From the NCBI RefSeq assembly GCF_032337135.1, contig NZ_JAVXZZ010000001.1, forward strand, positions 1,178,001 through 1,242,000: a DNA stretch of 64,000 nucleotides. The letters are read 5' to 3'. The DNA is from Allorhodoferax sp032337135. Its GTDB lineage: Bacteria; Pseudomonadota; Gammaproteobacteria; Burkholderiales; Burkholderiaceae_C. Within the stretch, counting starts at the first letter, position 1; every line of letters begins with the position of its first letter. Both the position numbers and the translations under genes were made by a program. Under the pieces are notes generated by a model, which saw nothing but the letters and a program-made list of their open reading frames with translations, did no database searches and had not been told where the DNA came from. Below, in pieces: positions 42,000 to 49,997 of the stretch.

Positions 42000-42245
42000 A
42001 TGGCACGTATTCCTACCCCCTTCTGGCTGCGCCAAGGAGCGGAGGAAGCAACGGATCAGGGCTGGCGACTGTTTGAGCCCACAGGGCGAGTTTCGCCAGA
42101 CCCCGTTGATTCTGAGCACCGCAGGTTGCCCCGGTGCGCTGGGCGCACCGGGGACGCAGACAGCAGGGTCGCCTTTCTTTGGCTACTTTCTTTGGCGAAG
42201 CAAAGAAAGTAGATCGCCCGCCGGGGCGAGACCCGGCCGGCCGCA
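42000..42245 (-). repeat. Right hairpin-bearing repeat of an inverted pair
   Basis: Contains CTGTTTGAGCCCACAGGGCG (42069-42088), a 10-bp hairpin CCCCGGTGCG/CGCACCGGGG (42129-42153), and a perfect 12-bp hairpin CTACTTTCTTTG (42183-42194)/CAAAGAAAGTAG (42201-42212) with loop GCGAAG, then CGCCCGCCGGGGCGAGACCC. On the opposite strand this order matches the left repeat. The stem sequences differ but both pair fully. The rest of 41962-42295 has no gene. Confidence 0.75.
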
Positions 42246-42295
42246 CGCTGTCGGGCGCACATCCCGACATGCCTCGCCCTGTCAGGGCAATTCAA

Positions 42296-42958
42296 TCATG
42301 CCGAAACCGGCCGCATCCACACAATGCACCGCTCCGCATCCAACCCCGGCACCACCAACTGTTCCACGTGAAACACAGCGACAGACGAAGGCAAGGCAGC
42401 CAGCTCATCCGCAGGGTGTTTCCCTTTCATCCCCATCCAGACCCCACCCTCCCCAACCGCCGAGCGCGACCAGGTGGTGAAATCGACCAGCGATGCAAAG
42501 GCCCGGGAACTGACCACGTCGTAGCCATCGGTCAGCGACTCCACCCGCGCATGGACACCGCGCAGATTCTTGAGCCCCAGACTGACCGCCACCTGCTGAA
42601 TGAACGCCGCCTTCTTGCCCACCGTGTCCACACAGTCCACCTTGACCATCGGACAGCAGATGGCAATCACCACGCCCGGGAGTCCTGCGCCCGAGCCCAC
42701 GTCGAGCAACCGGGCGTCCTCGCCTTTGCCCATGTCTGCCAACTGTCGCTGCAAGGGCGCGATCACCGAGAGGCTGTCGAACAGGTGGTGCGTGAGCATC
42801 TCCTCGGGGTCACGCACGGCGGTCAGGTTATAGACCTTGGTCCATTTCTGGATCAGCACCAGGTAGTCGGCCAAGCTTTGCGCCTGCTGCGCGCTCAAGT
42901 CCAGTCCCAGTCTGGTACCCGCTTCCAGAATGCGGTCAGTCAATGCCTGCCCCATCAC
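42296..42958 (-). CDS. rsmG: 16S rRNA (guanine-N7)-methyltransferase RsmG
   Basis: A 220-residue SAM-dependent methyltransferase (GidB) that methylates N7 of G527 in 16S rRNA. The SAM-binding motif is RLLDVGSGAGLPGVVIAICC, preceded by LVLIQKWTKVYNLTAVRDPEEMLTHHLFDSL and followed by VDCVDTVGKKAAFIQQ. The start overlaps the mnmG stop by four bases (ATGA), the classic gidA-gidB coupling. The 3' part of the gene carries a parS-like site, encoded as VFHVE, at 42360-42375. The C-terminus lies next to the right hairpin repeat. Confidence 0.95.
   Translation of the reverse strand: MMGQALTDRILEAGTRLGLDLSAQQAQSLADYLVLIQKWTKVYNLTAVRDPEEMLTHHLFDSLSVIAPLQRQLADMGKGEDARLLDVGSGAGLPGVVIAICCPMVKVDCVDTVGKKAAFIQQVAVSLGLKNLRGVHARVESLTDGYDVVSSRAFASLVDFTTWSRSAVGEGGVWMGMKGKHPADELAALPSSVAVFHVEQLVVPGLDAERCIVWMRPVSA
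42360..42375. other. parS site inside rsmG
   Basis: TGTTCCACGTGAAACA matches the parS consensus TGTTNCACGTGAAACA at every position and is 3.3 kb from the parB gene end. It is the best match of three in this neighbourhood. Confidence 0.9.
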
Positions 42959-45003
42959 GCAGTCTCCGCCTCGGTGGCAAAGCCCTTGAACTTGCCCTTC
43001 TTCAGATGGATCAGCAGCAGCGAAATGGTGGCCGGGGTGATGCCCGACAGGCGCGAGGCCTGACCCAAGGTTTCGGGCCGGTGCTTGTTCAGACGCTGGC
43101 GCGCCTCGATGCTCAGGGCCGATACCTGCATGTAATCCAGGTCCGCCGGCAGACGCAGATTTTCGTAGTACGCCGCACGCTCGATCTCGCCCTTCTGACG
43201 GTCGATGTAGCCCGCGTACTTGATCGCAATCTCCACCTGCTCCTGCACTTCGGCGCGCAAAGACTCCTCATGCACCGGATTGGTTTCACGTGAAACAGCG
43301 GGCAGCAAGTCGGCATTCACAAAGCGCCCGCCTTCCATGCCGACCAGGGTTTCGTAGGTCACACCGGGCCGGCGCAACAGGTCGGCGAGGTTGTATTCGT
43401 GGTCAATGGCCTTGCCGAGCACCCGTTCAGCTTCCGCTTGATCGAGGTTGCGCGGGTTCACCCAGATCGATTTCAGGCGCTCTGTTTCACGTGAAACCGC
43501 ATCGCGCTTGCGGCAATAGGTTTCCCAGCGCACATCGTCCACCAGGCCCAGCGCCCTGCCCGCTTCGGTCAGACGGGCGTCGGCATTGTCCTCGCGCAGC
43601 TGCAGGCGGAACTCGGCGCGGCTGGTGAACATGCGGTAGGGTTCGGTCACGCCCTTGGTGATCAGATCATCCACCAGCACGCCCAGGTAAGCCTGGTCGC
43701 GACTGGGCAACCAGCTGTCGCCCATGTAGGTAATGCTGCCTGCGGCACTCGCCGCTTCCATGCGCTCACTCGCCTCGCCACCCAAGGCACGCACCTGCAG
43801 CGCGGCATTGATGCCGGCAAACAGGCCCTGCGCCGCCGCCTCTTCGTAGCCCGTGGTGCCGTTGATCTGTCCGGCGAAGAACAGGCCGCCGATCTGTCGC
43901 GTCTCGAAACTGCTCTTGAGCGAACGCGGGTCGAAGTAGTCGTACTCGATGGCGTAGCCAGGGCGCAGGATGTGCGCGTTCTCCAGCCCCTTCATGCTCC
44001 GTACCAGGTCGTACTGCACATCGAACGGCAGGCTGGTGGAAATGCCGTTGGGGTAGTACTCGTGCGTGGTCAGACCTTCGGGTTCCAGGAAGATCTGGTG
44101 GCTTTCCTTGTCGGCAAAGCGGTTGATCTTGTCTTCCACGCTCGGGCAGTAGCGCGGCCCCACCCCTTCGATCTTGCCCGTAAACATGGGGCTGCGGTCG
44201 AAGCCGCTGCGGATGATCTCGTGCGTGCGCGCATTGGTGTGCGTGATCCAGCACGGCATCTGCTGCGGGTGCATCTGCGCATTGCCCAGAAAGCTGAACA
44301 CCGGCACGCCCAACTCGGGGCGCTCACCGCCGGGCATACCGTCGCCAGGCTGTTCGGTGCATTGCGAAAAGTCGATGGAGCGACCATCGATGCGCGGCGG
44401 GGTGCCGGTCTTGAGGCGGCCCTGCGGCAGCTTCAGTTCCTTCAGGCGGTGGCTCAAGGACTGGGCCGGCGGGTCGCCCGCGCGCCCGGCCGCGTAGTTG
44501 TTCAGCCCCACATGGATCTTGCCGTCGAGGAAGGTTCCGGCGGTCAGCACCACGGTGGTCGAGCGAAAGGCAATGCCTACCTGCGTCACGGCCCCCACCA
44601 CGCGCTCGCCTTCCACCAGCAGGTCGTCCACCGCCTGCTGGAACAGCCACAGGTTGGGCTGGTTTTCCAGCATGCGGCGGATGGCGGCCTTGTACAGCAC
44701 GCGGTCGGCCTGGGCACGGGTGGCGCGCACGGCCGGGCCCTTGGAGCTGTTGAGGATGCGGAACTGGATACCCGCTTCGTCGGTGGCCAGTGCCATGGCA
44801 CCGCCCAAGGCATCCACTTCCTTCACCAGATGGCCCTTGCCGATGCCACCGATGGACGGGTTGCAGCTCATCTGGCCCAGGGTTTCGATGTTGTGGGTCA
44901 GCAGCAGGGTCTTGCAGCCCATGCGCGCGCTGGCCAGGGCAGCTTCGGTACCGGCATGGCCGCCACCGACGACGATGACGTCGAAGTGTTGTGGATAAAT
45001 CAT
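42955..45003 (-). CDS. mnmG: tRNA uridine-5-carboxymethylaminomethyl modification enzyme MnmG
   Basis: A 682-residue FAD-dependent enzyme (GidA) that with MnmE modifies the wobble uridine of several tRNAs. The FAD-binding start is FDVIVVGGGHAGTEAALASARMG; further marks are LGQMSCNPSIGGIGKGHLVKEVDALGG, the conserved CTEQPGDGMPGG region and CWITHTNARTHEIIR. The length is normal. ATG 45003 is used; longer frames lack support. It is the first gene of mnmG-rsmG. Two parS-like sites are encoded in its last third (as AVSRET and again AVSRET) and a DnaA-box match covers codons 2-5. Confidence 0.95.
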   Translation of the reverse strand: MIYPQHFDVIVVGGGHAGTEAALASARMGCKTLLLTHNIETLGQMSCNPSIGGIGKGHLVKEVDALGGAMALATDEAGIQFRILNSSKGPAVRATRAQADRVLYKAAIRRMLENQPNLWLFQQAVDDLLVEGERVVGAVTQVGIAFRSTTVVLTAGTFLDGKIHVGLNNYAAGRAGDPPAQSLSHRLKELKLPQGRLKTGTPPRIDGRSIDFSQCTEQPGDGMPGGERPELGVPVFSFLGNAQMHPQQMPCWITHTNARTHEIIRSGFDRSPMFTGKIEGVGPRYCPSVEDKINRFADKESHQIFLEPEGLTTHEYYPNGISTSLPFDVQYDLVRSMKGLENAHILRPGYAIEYDYFDPRSLKSSFETRQIGGLFFAGQINGTTGYEEAAAQGLFAGINAALQVRALGGEASERMEAASAAGSITYMGDSWLPSRDQAYLGVLVDDLITKGVTEPYRMFTSRAEFRLQLREDNADARLTEAGRALGLVDDVRWETYCRKRDAVSRETERLKSIWVNPRNLDQAEAERVLGKAIDHEYNLADLLRRPGVTYETLVGMEGGRFVNADLLPAVSRETNPVHEESLRAEVQEQVEIAIKYAGYIDRQKGEIERAAYYENLRLPADLDYMQVSALSIEARQRLNKHRPETLGQASRLSGITPATISLLLIHLKKGKFKGFATEAETA
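43282..43297. other. parS site inside mnmG, first
   Basis: GGTTTCACGTGAAACA matches TGTTNCACGTGAAACA in 15 of 16 positions and contains the full GTTTCACGTGAAAC palindrome core. It encodes VSRET in MnmG. Confidence 0.88.
43483..43498. other. parS site inside mnmG, second
   Basis: TGTTTCACGTGAAACC matches the consensus in 15 of 16 positions and contains the same 14-bp palindrome. It lies 201 bp from the previous site. Confidence 0.88.
44990..44998 (-). other. DnaA box on the mnmG start
   Basis: TGTGGATAA, i.e. TTATCCACA on the minus strand, is a perfect consensus DnaA box. It covers codons 2-5 of mnmG. Whether DnaA binds here is unknown. Confidence 0.5.
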
Positions 45004-45114
45004 GTGCAGGGGTGGACGCAGGCTCCCGGCACGGGGCGGCGTCATCAAGGGGGGAAGGGGCGATTTTACCGGGGGGCCTCTTACCCCACAACCCTCGGGG
45101 AAAGGACGGCCGCT

Positions 45115-45810
45115 TCAGGAGCGCTCGGCAATGCGCTCCAGCGCCGGCACATCCAGGATGTCGATGCGGCCATAGCCCAAGGCCACCACACCCGCATCCA
45201 CCAGAGCCCCCAGCGCCTTCCAAAGCGACGGACGGGTCACCCCCAGCATCATGGCCAAGGCATCCTGTGACACCAGCACCCGAGCCCTGGCCTGCTCGGC
45301 CATGGTCGCGTCACCGTGGGCCAGCACCAGCAAGCGCCGCGCCACGCGGGCACCCAGGTTGCGCACCATGGTGTCCTCCACCATGCCGAACACCACGCGC
45401 AGCCGCAAGGCCTCCAGCCGGGCCAGGGCCTGCACAAAGGGCAGACGCTGCATCAGCTGGCCGAAGCCTTCGGGCGATATCACCAGAAGTTCCAGCGCTT
45501 CCAGGGCCGTGGCGTCATAGGGGTTGGGCAGACCATCCAGCAAGGTGGATTCGTTGAACCAATTCCCCGCTTCGATCAGCGCCAGGATGCCCTCGCGCCC
45601 GTCCGCCCCGACGCTGGAGATCTTGACCACGCCGCGCACCAGGCCATAAAAACCGCCATCGACCGAGCCCTTGCCGTACAGCAGGGCCCCGCGCGCAAGC
45701 TGCATCGGCTCGGCACGCTCCAGCATGGCCATCTGCTCCGACACCGGCAAGGCGCCAAACCAGGGATTGCCCCGCAGCAATTGCAACAACTCGGCACTGG
45801 GGTCACGCAT
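45115..45810 (-). CDS. Crp/Fnr-family transcriptional regulator
   Basis: A 231-residue regulator with an N-terminal cyclic-nucleotide-type domain (LARGALLYGKGSVDGGFYGLVRGVVKISSVGADGREGILALIEAGNWFNESTLLDGLPNPYDATAL) and a C-terminal winged helix-turn-helix (VLVSQDALAMMLGVTRPSLWKALGALVDAGVVALGYGRIDI). It lacks the N-terminal Cys cluster of FNR. It is divergent from the aldehyde dehydrogenase-GMC operon, and a near-perfect 20-bp palindrome lies between them, so it probably controls that operon. It is 111 bp downstream of the mnmG start with no terminator seen. Confidence 0.85.
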   Translation of the reverse strand: MRDPSAELLQLLRGNPWFGALPVSEQMAMLERAEPMQLARGALLYGKGSVDGGFYGLVRGVVKISSVGADGREGILALIEAGNWFNESTLLDGLPNPYDATALEALELLVISPEGFGQLMQRLPFVQALARLEALRLRVVFGMVEDTMVRNLGARVARRLLVLAHGDATMAEQARARVLVSQDALAMMLGVTRPSLWKALGALVDAGVVALGYGRIDILDVPALERIAERS

Positions 45811-45836
45811 CGAAAGATTCTCCGTACAAACCCTAG

Positions 45837-45856
45837 ACTGTTAAATTTTTAACAGT
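45837..45856. promoter_or_regulatory. 20-bp palindrome between Crp-family gene and aldehyde dehydrogenase gene
   Basis: ACTGTTAAATTTTTAACAGT: arms of nine bases (ACTGTTAAA/TTTAACAGT) pair fully around a TT centre. It lies 27-46 bp before the Crp-family start and about 100 bp before the aldehyde dehydrogenase gene. A dimeric Crp-like protein could bind it. AT-rich against a GC-rich background. Confidence 0.65.
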
Positions 45857-45956
45857 TTACTGCCTCCAAGCGGTGTAATGTCCGCGACTGATCTTCGGCA
45901 CGGTCGTGCGTATCGTCACGCGCCATCGTCTGCCCTAACCCTTAGTGAGGTTCACC

Positions 45957-47399
45957 ATGTCCGCCATCCCCTTGCACGCCGTCACCCCCATCGATGTGGT
46001 GCGCAATGAACTCGAAGCCACGCTCAAGCTTCAGCGTGATGCCTACCTGGCCCACCCCTACCCCAGCTACGCCGAGCGCCGTGCCGACCTGAAGAAACTG
46101 CAGGCCTTCATCCGCGACTACCGCGATGCCATCGTCGACGCCATCAACCAGGACTACGGCAACCGCTCGCGCCACGAAACCCTGTTCGCCGAAATCTTCT
46201 CGGTAATCGACGGCGTGGACCACACCTTGAAGCACCTGCGCAGCTGGATGCGCCCGCAGCGCCGCGGCATCGACTGGCTCAACTTCTTTGGCGCGAGCAA
46301 CCGCGTCATCCCCCAGCCGCTTGGCGTGGTGGGCTCCATCGTGCCCTGGAACTTCCCCATCAACCTCGCCTTCGGGGGCCTGATCGCCGCCATGGCGGCC
46401 GGCAACCGCTGCATGGTCAAGATGTCGGAAAACTCCCGTCACCTCGCCGCCCTGCTGATCGAGAAGATGCCGGCCTACTTCCCACGCGAGAAGCTGGCCT
46501 TCTTTGACGAGACCGGCGGCGTGGGCATCGAGTTCTCCAAACTCAAGTTCGACCACCTGCTGTTCACGGGCTCGGGCCAGACCGGCCGCGCCGTCATGGC
46601 CGCCGCCGCTGCCAACCTGGTACCCGTGACCCTGGAGCTCGGTGGCAAGTCGCCCGCCATCGTCTGCGACGACTTCAACCTGCGCAAGGCCGCCGAGCGC
46701 CTGCTGTTTGTGAAGTGCTTCAACGCCGGCCAGATCTGCACCACCGTGGACTACGCCTACATCCCCCGTGCCAAGGTGAAGGAGTTCGTGGAGATGGCCA
46801 AGGACATCGTCTCCACCCGCTACCCCACGCTCGACACCCAGGACTTCACTTCGATGATTGACAAGCGCTCCTTCCACCGCGTGATCGAAGCGATGGAAGA
46901 AGCCCGTGCTGGCGGCGCCGAGCTGATCCAGCTCATTCCCGGCAAGCCCTGGGATGAGACCACCCACAAGATCGCCCCGCACATCGTGCTCAATGCGCCC
47001 GACAACTGCTCGCTGCGCACCCGCGAGATCTTCGGGCCCGTACTGCCAGTATTGCCCTACGACTCGATCGAGGAGCCCATCGCCGCCATCAACGCCCGTC
47101 CGCGCCCGCTGGCGCTGTACCCCTTCAGCAATGACAAGGCGCTGGTGCACGACCTGCTGCACCGCGTCATGTCCGGCGGCGTGAGCGTCAACGACGGACT
47201 GTTCCACGTCGGCCAGCACGACCTGCCCTTCGGTGGCGTGGGCGACAGCGGCATGGGCCACTACCACGGCTACGAAGGGTTCGTCACCTTCTCCAAGATG
47301 CGCCCGGTGTTCTACCAGGCACCGTTCAGCGCCGTGAAGTTCCTGTGGCCGCCCTACGGCAAGTTCGCCACCAAGTACCTGCACTTCCTGACCAAGTAA
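45957..47399 (+). CDS. Coniferyl aldehyde dehydrogenase-like enzyme
   Basis: Read as 480 residues from ATG 45957 after GAGG. An NAD(P)-dependent aldehyde dehydrogenase: N-terminal GVVGSIVPWNFPINLAFGGLIAAMAAGN, coenzyme-site LLFTGSGQTGR, VTLELGGKSPAIVCDDF with the catalytic Glu, the nucleophile Cys in CFNAGQICTTVDYAY, and the C-terminal LPFGGVGDSGMGHYHGYEGF. It resembles coniferyl aldehyde dehydrogenases (CalB-like) in lacking the long C-terminal bridging arm. It is followed after 80 bp by a GMC alcohol dehydrogenase, so alcohol-to-aldehyde-to-acid oxidation of one substrate is likely. The substrate may be aromatic or aliphatic. Confidence 0.88.
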   Translation: MSAIPLHAVTPIDVVRNELEATLKLQRDAYLAHPYPSYAERRADLKKLQAFIRDYRDAIVDAINQDYGNRSRHETLFAEIFSVIDGVDHTLKHLRSWMRPQRRGIDWLNFFGASNRVIPQPLGVVGSIVPWNFPINLAFGGLIAAMAAGNRCMVKMSENSRHLAALLIEKMPAYFPREKLAFFDETGGVGIEFSKLKFDHLLFTGSGQTGRAVMAAAAANLVPVTLELGGKSPAIVCDDFNLRKAAERLLFVKCFNAGQICTTVDYAYIPRAKVKEFVEMAKDIVSTRYPTLDTQDFTSMIDKRSFHRVIEAMEEARAGGAELIQLIPGKPWDETTHKIAPHIVLNAPDNCSLRTREIFGPVLPVLPYDSIEEPIAAINARPRPLALYPFSNDKALVHDLLHRVMSGGVSVNDGLFHVGQHDLPFGGVGDSGMGHYHGYEGFVTFSKMRPVFYQAPFSAVKFLWPPYGKFATKYLHFLTK

Positions 47400-47479
47400 A
47401 TCCGACCGGGCATGCATGCGCATGCGGCCCGCCTGCGAGCGCCCCACAGAGGGCGCGCCCCCCTGACCGAGAGAGACCC

Positions 47480-49084
47480 ATGCAAGAATTTGACTACGTG
47501 ATCGTCGGTGGCGGCTCCGCCGGCTGCGCCCTGGCCGGACGCCTGAGCGAAGACCCGAACACCACGGTGTGCGTGCTCGAAGCCGGTGGCGAAGACCACT
47601 CGGTGTTCGTGCGTGCACCCTTGGGCATCATCGCCATGGTGCCCTGGGGGCTGATGAACAGCTGGCACTACTTCACCACACCGCAGAAGGGCTTCAACGG
47701 CCGCCAAGGCTTCCAGCCGCGCGGCAAGGTGCTCGGGGGCTCCAGCTCCATCAACGCCATGGTCTACACCCGCTGCAACCGCAACGACTACGACGGCTGG
47801 GCCGCCCTGGGCAACCCCGGCTGGAGCTACGCCGACCTGCTGCCACTGTTCAAGCGCGCCGAAAACAGCCACTGCTTCAGCAACAACGAATACCACGGCA
47901 ACAGCGGCCCATTGCACGTGAGCTACGTGCGCAGTCCCAGTGCCATCAACGAAGCCTTCATGCAGGCCTGCGTGGAAAAGGGCATCCCCATCAACCCCGA
48001 CTACAACGGCGAGAAGCAGTACGGCATTTCGCGCACCCAGGCCACCCAGTACAACGGCGAGCGCTGGAATGCGGCCCGTGCCTACCTGCATGCCAATGCC
48101 GACCGCAAGAACCTGACCGTGCGCACCGGCAGCCATACCCGCAAGGTGCTGTTCGAGGGTCTCAAGGCGGTGGGCGTCGAGGTCAAGCGCAACGGGGCCA
48201 TCGAGCAGGTGCGCGCACGCAAGGAGGTCATCGTCAGCGCTGGCGCCTTCGGCTCACCCCAGCTGCTCATGCTCTCTGGCATCGGCCCCAAGGCGCACCT
48301 GGAACAGCACGGCATCACCGTCCTCCAGGACCTGCCGGGTGTGGGCCAGAACCTGCAGGACCACCTGACCAGCTCCATCATCTTCCGCACCCCGCGCTGG
48401 AAGGACACCATCGGCAACTCGATCCGCGGCGCCTGGGAACTCATTAAGGCGGTCTTCGAATGGCGCTCCAAGCGCACCGGCTGGGTCGCGACCCCGGTGT
48501 CGGAGACCAACGGTTTCGTCAGCACCTGCGGCAACACCGAGCATCCGGACATCCAGTTCGCGCTGCTGCCCAGCATCGTGGACAACCACACCCGCCGCCA
48601 GCACCTCGGCCACGGTTTCACGCTGCACACCACGCTGATGCGCCCCAAGAGCCGCGGCAGCGTCACGCTGCAGAGCGCCGACCCGCACCAGGCACCGCGC
48701 ATCGACCCGGGCTTCCTGACCCACCCCGATGACATGGCGGTGTCGATCAAAGGGGCGCAGATGGGCTTCGAGGTGATCCATGCCAAGGCCATGGACAGCT
48801 TCCGCGGCAAACCGCTGGTGGCCTTCGACTACAAGGACCCCAAGGCCATGGAGGCCTACCTGCGCGCCACCTGCGACACCGAGTACCACCCGGTAGGCAC
48901 CTGCAAGATGGGCCCGGACTCGGACCCGATGGCCGTGGTCGATGCCCAGTTGCGCGTCAGGGGCGTGCAAAACCTGCGCGTGGTGGACGCCTCCATCATG
49001 CCCAACCTGGTATCCGGCAACACCAACGCCCCCAGCATGGTGATCGGGGAAAAGGCGGCCGACCTGATCCGCGGCCTGGCCTGA
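47480..49084 (+). CDS. GMC-family FAD-dependent alcohol dehydrogenase
   Basis: Read as 534 residues from ATG 47480. The FAD-binding start is FDYVIVGGGSAGCALAGRLSEDPNTTVCVLEAGGED; GMC signature regions are GKVLGGSSSINAMVYTRCNRNDYDGWAALGN and GAFGSPQLLMLSGIGP; the C-terminal catalytic region has EYHPVGTCKMG (His) and NTNAPSMVIGEKAADLI. It is similar in plan to AlkJ-like alcohol dehydrogenases and choline dehydrogenases. It follows the aldehyde dehydrogenase gene, and together they should oxidise an alcohol in two steps, the first feeding electrons to quinone. The substrate is not visible. Confidence 0.9.
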   Translation: MQEFDYVIVGGGSAGCALAGRLSEDPNTTVCVLEAGGEDHSVFVRAPLGIIAMVPWGLMNSWHYFTTPQKGFNGRQGFQPRGKVLGGSSSINAMVYTRCNRNDYDGWAALGNPGWSYADLLPLFKRAENSHCFSNNEYHGNSGPLHVSYVRSPSAINEAFMQACVEKGIPINPDYNGEKQYGISRTQATQYNGERWNAARAYLHANADRKNLTVRTGSHTRKVLFEGLKAVGVEVKRNGAIEQVRARKEVIVSAGAFGSPQLLMLSGIGPKAHLEQHGITVLQDLPGVGQNLQDHLTSSIIFRTPRWKDTIGNSIRGAWELIKAVFEWRSKRTGWVATPVSETNGFVSTCGNTEHPDIQFALLPSIVDNHTRRQHLGHGFTLHTTLMRPKSRGSVTLQSADPHQAPRIDPGFLTHPDDMAVSIKGAQMGFEVIHAKAMDSFRGKPLVAFDYKDPKAMEAYLRATCDTEYHPVGTCKMGPDSDPMAVVDAQLRVRGVQNLRVVDASIMPNLVSGNTNAPSMVIGEKAADLIRGLA

Positions 49085-49157
49085 GCGCCCTGTTCTGCCT
49101 GCCGGTGCGCAGGCGGTGGGGCAGAATCTCGGTTCCTGCCCCTCTCCCTCAAGCACC

Positions 49158-49931
49158 ATGCCTTCTTTCACCCTGGCCGCTGCACAGAGTTGCTCTGTGG
49201 ACGCCGACATCGCGGCCAACCTGCAGCATCACCTCGCCTTGGTGCAGGCAGCCTCCGAGCACGGGGTGCAATGGATGGTGTTTCCCGAGCTTTCGCTCAC
49301 CGGCTACGTGCTGCCGCAACTGGCGAGCCTGGCGCGATACATCACACCCAGCACATGGGAACCGCTGCAAACGGCTGCGCAACAGTACGGCATGGCCATC
49401 ACGGTCGGCCTGCCGGTGCAGGAGGCCGGGCAGGATCTCCCCTGCATTGCCACGCTCACCCTGCATCCGCACGGCGCACCGGTGCTGTACTGCAAGCAAT
49501 ACCTGCATGGCAGTGAGCAGCAATACGCCGCAGCCAGCCCCACAGGCTTTGCCCCCCATGTCCAGGCGCTCCCGGGTGGGGACGACACCCCGCTGCAGAT
49601 CGCCTCGGCGATCTGCTTCGACAGCAACCAGGCCACACACGCCCAGGCTGCAGCGCACGCGGGTGCCCAGGTCTATGCCGCCGGGGTGCTGGTCTCGCCC
49701 CAGGGCTACGCTGCGGACAGTGCGCTGTGGCAACAGGCGGCCCGGCAGCACGCCCTGTGTGTGCTGGTAGCCAACCATGGCGCAGCCACCGGCCCCTATG
49801 CCAGCGCCGGGCGCAGCGCCTGCTGGGGACCTGACGGCACGCTGCTCGGTGAAGTGCCTGGCCTGGGGCCGGGCCTGCTGGTGCTCCAGCTGGACAGCAC
49901 TGGGTACCGCGCCACCTGCCAAATGCTCTGA
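49158..49931 (+). CDS. Nitrilase-superfamily carbon-nitrogen hydrolase
   Basis: A 257-residue protein from ATG 49158. The three catalytic residues are present: Glu in WMVFPELSLTGYVLPQ, Lys in VLYCKQYLHGSEQQY and Cys in IASAICFDSNQATHA. The rest has the alternating strand pattern of nitrilase-superfamily enzymes, which hydrolyse amides or nitriles. The substrate cannot be told; the EKC set suggests an active amidase. It is the last rightward gene before a convergent binding protein gene and has no clear ribosome-binding site. Confidence 0.82.
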   Translation: MPSFTLAAAQSCSVDADIAANLQHHLALVQAASEHGVQWMVFPELSLTGYVLPQLASLARYITPSTWEPLQTAAQQYGMAITVGLPVQEAGQDLPCIATLTLHPHGAPVLYCKQYLHGSEQQYAAASPTGFAPHVQALPGGDDTPLQIASAICFDSNQATHAQAAAHAGAQVYAAGVLVSPQGYAADSALWQQAARQHALCVLVANHGAATGPYASAGRSACWGPDGTLLGEVPGLGPGLLVLQLDSTGYRATCQML

Positions 49932-49985
49932 ACTTGATAGCTGGCTGCGCAGTATCTGCGCGGAAAAAAGCCCTATCCGATTGGA
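49931..49985 (+). repeat. Dispersed ~55-bp intergenic repeat, copy 5
   Basis: AACTTGATAGCTGGCTGCGC then AGTATCTGCGCGGAAAAAAGCC. It contains a perfect 6-bp hairpin, GCGCAG-TAT-CTGCGC. It starts at the nitrilase stop codon and lies between convergent genes. Confidence 0.65.
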
Positions 49986-49997
49986 ATCCTTGCTGAA

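Noticed and set aside
42013..42270. 85-codon frame in the right hairpin repeat
   Set aside because: Same reason: repetitive non-coding DNA, with no start signals.
42134..43063. 309-codon frame across the right repeat and antisense to rsmG
   Set aside because: It mixes repeat DNA and reversed rsmG; no protein family is recognisable.
45049..45114. Possible terminator between mnmG and the Crp-family gene
   Set aside because: G and C runs are present but no stable stem followed by T was found.
47401..47440. GCATGC-rich palindromic stretch between aldehyde dehydrogenase and GMC genes
   Set aside because: No T-run follows, so it is not a terminator, and the arms are too short and low in complexity to call an operator.
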